From Sphagnum compactum (lineage: Eukaryota > Bryophyta > Sphagnopsida > Sphagnales), in contig OZ234493.1 in assembly GCA_965153455.1 (NCBI GenBank), positions 27,704,213 to 27,768,212 on the forward strand: 64,000 bases of DNA. The letters are read 5' to 3'. A program made the translations under genes and the position numbers. The notes beneath the pieces were generated by a model, which saw only the letters and a program-made list of their open reading frames with translations, searched no databases and was not told where the DNA came from. Below are positions 60,248 to 64,000 of the stretch, one piece after another; position 1 is the first letter of the stretch; every line of letters starts with the position of its first letter.

Positions 60248-61771
60248 TGAAATTTCTAATCCGAACATGTTTATCAACTTATGATGTCGTTCTTTAGATA
60301 ATGCCTTAGTAAGGACATCCGCCACCATGTGTTCCGTTGGACAATATTCAAATCCTACTTCTCCATTTTCAACTCGTTCTCGAACAAAATGATGTTGTAC
60401 ATCAATGTGTTTTGTTCGTGCATGGTGAGTGGGATTCTTGGTCAATGATATCGCACCTTGATTGTCGCATCGAATCACCATCATTTTCTTCTCCTCCATG
60501 TATCCCAAATCCATCATCAATTTTGTTATCCATACGGCTTCTTTTGTGGCTTGCGTGTTCGCCATGTATTCCGCCTCCGTGGTGGACAATGCTATTGTGG
60601 GTTGTCGTTTGCTACTCCAAGAAATCGCTCCACCTCCAATCATGAAAACAAACCCTGTGGTGGACCTCCTATCTTCAAGATCACCACCCCAATCCGCATC
60701 ACAATATCCAAGAACTTCCTTGGATGGTGTTCCCCCAAATTGTAATTTCATTTGCAATGTACCTTGCAAATATCGAAAGATTCGTTTGACGGCCATCCAA
60801 TGCTCCATGTTAGGGTTGGCCATGTGTTGACTCAACACGCTTATTGGGTATGCCAAGTCGGGTCGTGTGCACAACATGGCATACATCAAAGACCCAACCG
60901 CTTGTTGATATGGGAATCCCTTTGATTCATCATTTCCTTTCACATTCCTTTGTAACTTCACCTTGGGATCCAATGGAACTCCAATGGGCTTACATTCTTC
61001 CATTCGAAACCGCTTCAATATTTCCTTGAGGTATTTGATTTGGTTGATGCGTAGGAGTCTTTCATCACGATTCCTTTCCACCTCCATCCCCAAAAAGAAA
61101 TGCAACTCCCCGAGGTCCTTCATTTCAAACTTTTGACTCAATTCCTCTTTGATTTGTAAAAGTTTGTTTTGATCGTTGCACACCAAAATGAGGTCGTCCA
61201 CATAGACCACAATGAAAAACTTCACATCTCCCACTTGTGCAACGTACACACTAGGATCCGCCTCACTCTTGATAAATTCAATGCTTTTGAGAAACGCATC
61301 TAACTTTTGATTCCATGCCCTCGGAGATTGTTTCAAACCATACAAGGACTTCTGAAGCTTACACACGAGATGTTCACCTCCTTGGTGCACGAACCCTTGA
61401 GGTTGCTCCATGTAAATCTCCTCTTCAAGCTCGCCATTGAGAAATGCGGTTTTCACGTCCATTTGATGGATCTCCATGTCTTCCAAGGCCGCCAATGCAA
61501 GAATACAACGAATAGATGCAAATTTTGCGACCGGCGCAAAAGTTTCGTTGTAATCCACTCCGTAGGTTTGAGTAAAACCTCTTGCTACTAATCTAGCCTT
61601 GTAGCGTTCCACTTCCCCATTTGCGCCTTGTTTGATTTTGAACACCCATTTGCAAGAAACGGGTTTCCTACCGGCGGGAAGTGGTACCAAAGTCCATGTG
61701 TTGTTTGTCATGAGGGAATCATATTCTTCTCGCATCGCACACTCCCACTCCTTGGAATTTTCACATGTCAT
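60245..61771 (-). CDS. Copia reverse transcriptase and RNase H (element B pol, 3' part)
   Basis: 508 codons. Reverse transcriptase starts near residue 41 (KWVFKIKQG), with YKARLVARGFTQ at about 57-68, HQMDVKTAFLNGELEEEIYM at about 102-121 and catalytic YVDD at about 190-193. RNase H follows with CDADWGG at about 357-363, TTEAEYMA at about 403 and DNQGAISL near 433. The ORF ends in INMFGLEIS just before the polypurine tract. All catalytic acidic residues expected for both domains appear present. It is the natural continuation of the upstream gag-protease-integrase frame but is separated by a one-base shift: ATG 61771 overlaps the upstream TGA (ATGA). A single continuous pol is the ancestral state. 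The enzyme copies element RNA to DNA in the particle. Confidence 0.85.
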   Translation of the reverse strand: MTCENSKEWECAMREEYDSLMTNNTWTLVPLPAGRKPVSCKWVFKIKQGANGEVERYKARLVARGFTQTYGVDYNETFAPVAKFASIRCILALAALEDMEIHQMDVKTAFLNGELEEEIYMEQPQGFVHQGGEHLVCKLQKSLYGLKQSPRAWNQKLDAFLKSIEFIKSEADPSVYVAQVGDVKFFIVVYVDDLILVCNDQNKLLQIKEELSQKFEMKDLGELHFFLGMEVERNRDERLLRINQIKYLKEILKRFRMEECKPIGVPLDPKVKLQRNVKGNDESKGFPYQQAVGSLMYAMLCTRPDLAYPISVLSQHMANPNMEHWMAVKRIFRYLQGTLQMKLQFGGTPSKEVLGYCDADWGGDLEDRRSTTGFVFMIGGGAISWSSKRQPTIALSTTEAEYMANTQATKEAVWITKLMMDLGYMEEKKMMVIRCDNQGAISLTKNPTHHARTKHIDVQHHFVRERVENGEVGFEYCPTEHMVADVLTKALSKERHHKLINMFGLEIS

Positions 61772-64000
61772 GCTTCTTCAATATTTTGGGGCTCCTCCAA
61801 AAATGCAACGGTGGCGCGCTCCACCTCTTTGGTAGCAATCCACCAATCCCGAGGCCATTCCCTTCGTTGCCTTTGAGGTCTTTCCCTCGCAATATCTTGT
61901 GAAGGTTCACAAGATGGGTTGTCATTGGAAACAACAAATTCCTCTTCCGATGAAGAACTTGGTGTGGATTCACTTTGCACACCTTCCATTCTTGTTTCAC
62001 TCAAAGGTCTATCTTGACTAAAGGCCAATGGTTCTTCTCCCTCAACTTCTTCATGCACAACTACATTTTCTTCTTTCTCAAGATGAGGTACACCACCTAT
62101 TTCCTTTGACCTTTCAATGAACACAACATCTCTACTTTTGATGATTCTCTTTGTTTTCACACACATCAAGCGATACGCTTTGGTGCCTTCGTAATATCCT
62201 AAAAACACACAAGGCATGGACTTGGACTCTAATTTGGTCCTCTTCTCATCGGGGACATGTGCAAAGGCCTTACAACCAAAAACTCTCAAATGGGACACAT
62301 CGGGTTTCCTACCACTCCACGCTTCTTGAGGGGTCTTGGAATCAAGAGCCTTGGTTGGACATCGATTTTTGATGTACACCGCCGTGTTCACCGCTTCGCC
62401 CCAAAATTGAAGTTCCAACCCTTGTGCAAGAATCATGCTTCTTGCACATTCCATGATGGTTCTATTGGCACGTTCCGCAACACCGTTTTGTTGTGTGGAA
62501 TAGGGCGCACTTGTTTGTCGTTGAATTCCACATTCCGCAAGAAATGCGTCAAACTTTTTAGACACAAATTCTCCTCCGTTGTCGGAACGCAGCACTTTGA
62601 TTTTGTGACCAATTTCGTTCTCCACCAACGCCTTGTATTGTTTGAACTTTTCAAACGCTTCTCCTTTGGCCTTCAAAAGATAGACATGAGTTTTCCTTGA
62701 GAAATCGTCAATGAAAGTGAGAAAGTATCGCGCTCCACCATGGGATGTAGTCTTCATTGGCCCGCACACATCGGTGTGCACAATCTCCAAAAGTTGTGAA
62801 GCCCTCGTTGCTCCGTCCTTGGGAAATGATGTTCTTTGATGTTTGCCTTTGACGCATCCTTCACAAATGTGATGCAACGGCACTTCTTTCAAATTCATGC
62901 CATCCACCATGGCATCTAATTCCTTAAGGCTTGCCATGTTGAGATGGCCAAGTCTTTCATGCCAAAGCATCGCACTTTCCTCCAAAGAATTTGCAATGTG
63001 TGCCATGTCCTTACGCACCTTCACATTAAGAAGGTACAAGTTCTTGTCCCTTCGTGCTTGCGCCACAACAACTCCTCGAGCGTCGTTGACCTTACAACCA
63101 TCCTTGTCAAACTCCACTTTGAAACCTTCCGAAATGAGTTTGCTCACCGAAATGAGATTATTCTTCATTTTTGGAACATGAAGAACTTGGGTGATGGTTG
63201 TGTGTGTCAATTGGCCTCCCACTTGCAATGTGGCTTTGATGCTCCCCTTGCCAATGGCCTCCAAAACGGTGTCATCGCCCATGAACACCTTCCTTGGGGA
63301 AATGCGCTCGTACGTGGTAAACCATTCTTGTTCGAATGTCATGTGTTGCGTTGCACCCGAATCGACAATCCAATCATTCGTGGTATGATCATTGGCACTC
63401 AATGCCGCAACAAACATTTGTTCGTGATCTTCACAAGCTTGATTAACTTTTTCTTTTTCATCATTTTTCTTCTTCAAACAATTTCTCACAAAATGTCCGG
63501 GTTTCTTACAATAAAAGCAAAGCTTTTCATGTGGCTTGTGAGTTTTGTTCACTAATGCGGTAGTCTCGGAATTCTCACATTCTTTTCTTTTGGACACTTC
63601 GTGAAGCAACCTTGCTACAACGAATTGAAGGTCTACATCTTTCGTGGACATGGACTCCAAGCTTGTGACTAAGTTATCAAAGGATGGAGGAAGGCTCATG
63701 AGGAGTACCATGTAAACATCTTCATCCGTAATGTTCACCTCGATGGAACGTAGTTGGTCCGCAAGGGCTTTCACCGTGTTGATGTGCACAAGCATGTCAT
63801 CTCCTTCTTGCATTTTGATGGTGAAGAATCTCCTTCGAAGGAACAACTTGTTGCCAATGGTCTTAGCTTCATGCACACCACAAAGAGCCTCCCACGCACT
63901 TCTCACATTGTCACAATATTGAATGTGTGCAAGTTGGGCATCCGTGAGATGTTCGCAAAGCAATGCAAAAGCCTTGGTCTCTTTTTCGTTGTAATCGGCC
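61768..64000 (-). CDS. Copia gag-protease-integrase (element B), N-terminus beyond window
   Basis: The frame is open to the right edge, so the ATG at 63963 is internal; the first residues visible are ADYNEKETKAFALL. Gag includes the CCHC knuckle CFYCKKPGHFVRNC (about residues 149-162 from 63963). The protease DSGATQHM is near 199, the integrase HHCC begins at WHERLGHL, and the integrase core has HTDVCGPM, RSDNGGEF and NGVAERANR. A Ser/Glu-rich linker ends in EEPQNIEEA and a TGA at 61770-61768. Apart from that terminal frame break the polyprotein is intact over 730 residues. Confidence 0.87.
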   Translation of the reverse strand, partial: ADYNEKETKAFALLCEHLTDAQLAHIQYCDNVRSAWEALCGVHEAKTIGNKLFLRRRFFTIKMQEGDDMLVHINTVKALADQLRSIEVNITDEDVYMVLLMSLPPSFDNLVTSLESMSTKDVDLQFVVARLLHEVSKRKECENSETTALVNKTHKPHEKLCFYCKKPGHFVRNCLKKKNDEKEKVNQACEDHEQMFVAALSANDHTTNDWIVDSGATQHMTFEQEWFTTYERISPRKVFMGDDTVLEAIGKGSIKATLQVGGQLTHTTITQVLHVPKMKNNLISVSKLISEGFKVEFDKDGCKVNDARGVVVAQARRDKNLYLLNVKVRKDMAHIANSLEESAMLWHERLGHLNMASLKELDAMVDGMNLKEVPLHHICEGCVKGKHQRTSFPKDGATRASQLLEIVHTDVCGPMKTTSHGGARYFLTFIDDFSRKTHVYLLKAKGEAFEKFKQYKALVENEIGHKIKVLRSDNGGEFVSKKFDAFLAECGIQRQTSAPYSTQQNGVAERANRTIMECARSMILAQGLELQFWGEAVNTAVYIKNRCPTKALDSKTPQEAWSGRKPDVSHLRVFGCKAFAHVPDEKRTKLESKSMPCVFLGYYEGTKAYRLMCVKTKRIIKSRDVVFIERSKEIGGVPHLEKEENVVVHEEVEGEEPLAFSQDRPLSETRMEGVQSESTPSSSSEEEFVVSNDNPSCEPSQDIARERPQRQRREWPRDWWIATKEVERATVAFLEEPQNIEEA

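Larger units (their letters stand above)
59748..64000 (-). mobile_element. Ty1/copia element B, - strand, nested in element A, truncated by window edge
   Basis: Read leftwards from the right edge, this has gag, protease, integrase, reverse transcriptase, RNase H, a polypurine tract and the 3' LTR (60236-59748). The 5' LTR, primer site and gag N-terminus lie beyond 64000. It interrupts element A within pol at 59747. Only one coding lesion is seen (near 61768-61771), so it is the youngest-looking autonomous element here. Confidence 0.88.

Overview
This window looks like nuclear DNA from a land plant with a large, transposon-rich genome. The evidence is a PH-RCC1-FYVE-BRX gene (a plant-specific domain combination), an OTU-type gene with plant-like exon borders, plant L1-type LINE, MULE and Ty1/copia retroelements, and long AT-rich stretches without genes. 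A gymnosperm or other large-genome lineage is my guess; no marker in the window fixes the species. I found no intact single-copy host gene. Everything recognisable is a mobile element, a decayed gene or a repeat.

Layout. 1-1384 is AT-rich and empty. About 1385-9114 is a GC-rich L1-type LINE on the + strand with two overlapping ORFs, full of nonsense codons. About 9115-17360 is AT-rich and holds a solo LTR at 14065-14962 with a 5-bp target duplication. 17362-18312 has GC-rich tandem repeats and a CpG-rich block. 18313-25433 carries a PRAF-type gene whose 5' half (PH domain, first RCC1 repeat) lies on the - strand and whose 3' half (RCC1 repeats, FYVE, coiled coil, BRX) lies on the + strand. 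One inversion of about 3.7 kb explains this arrangement, and further frameshifts and a stop make it a pseudogene. 26.6-27.4 kb has unassigned - strand exon candidates. 28.4-29.8 kb has three copies of a small palindromic inverted-repeat element and a tRNA-derived SINE. 33.1-35.2 kb (perhaps to 37.2 kb) has a decayed OTU-domain gene on the - strand, followed by a 140-bp tandem repeat.

38.7-55.0 kb is dominated by two related MULE-type elements with a SWIM zinc finger, at about 40.8-43.5 kb and 51.35-54.5 kb. The second is interrupted by another solo LTR of the 14-kb family. Between them are a CACTA-like MITE, a 51-bp tandem repeat and a broken C2H2 zinc-finger gene on the - strand.

55.4-64.0 kb is a nest of closely related Ty1/copia elements. 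A + strand element (LTR, primer site, gag, pol) is interrupted inside gag by a rearranged head-to-head LTR structure. It is cut inside pol by a nearly intact - strand element that runs off the right edge. The LTR carries an array of GCC-box and telo-box-like motifs. The primer site matches the anticodon region of initiator tRNA-Met, as in Drosophila copia and yeast Ty5, rather than the tRNA 3' end.

The main points of interest are the inversion-split PRAF gene, the substitution-only decay of the LINE, the copia LTR and primer architecture with its inverted nest, and several small repeat families that appear to be undocumented.
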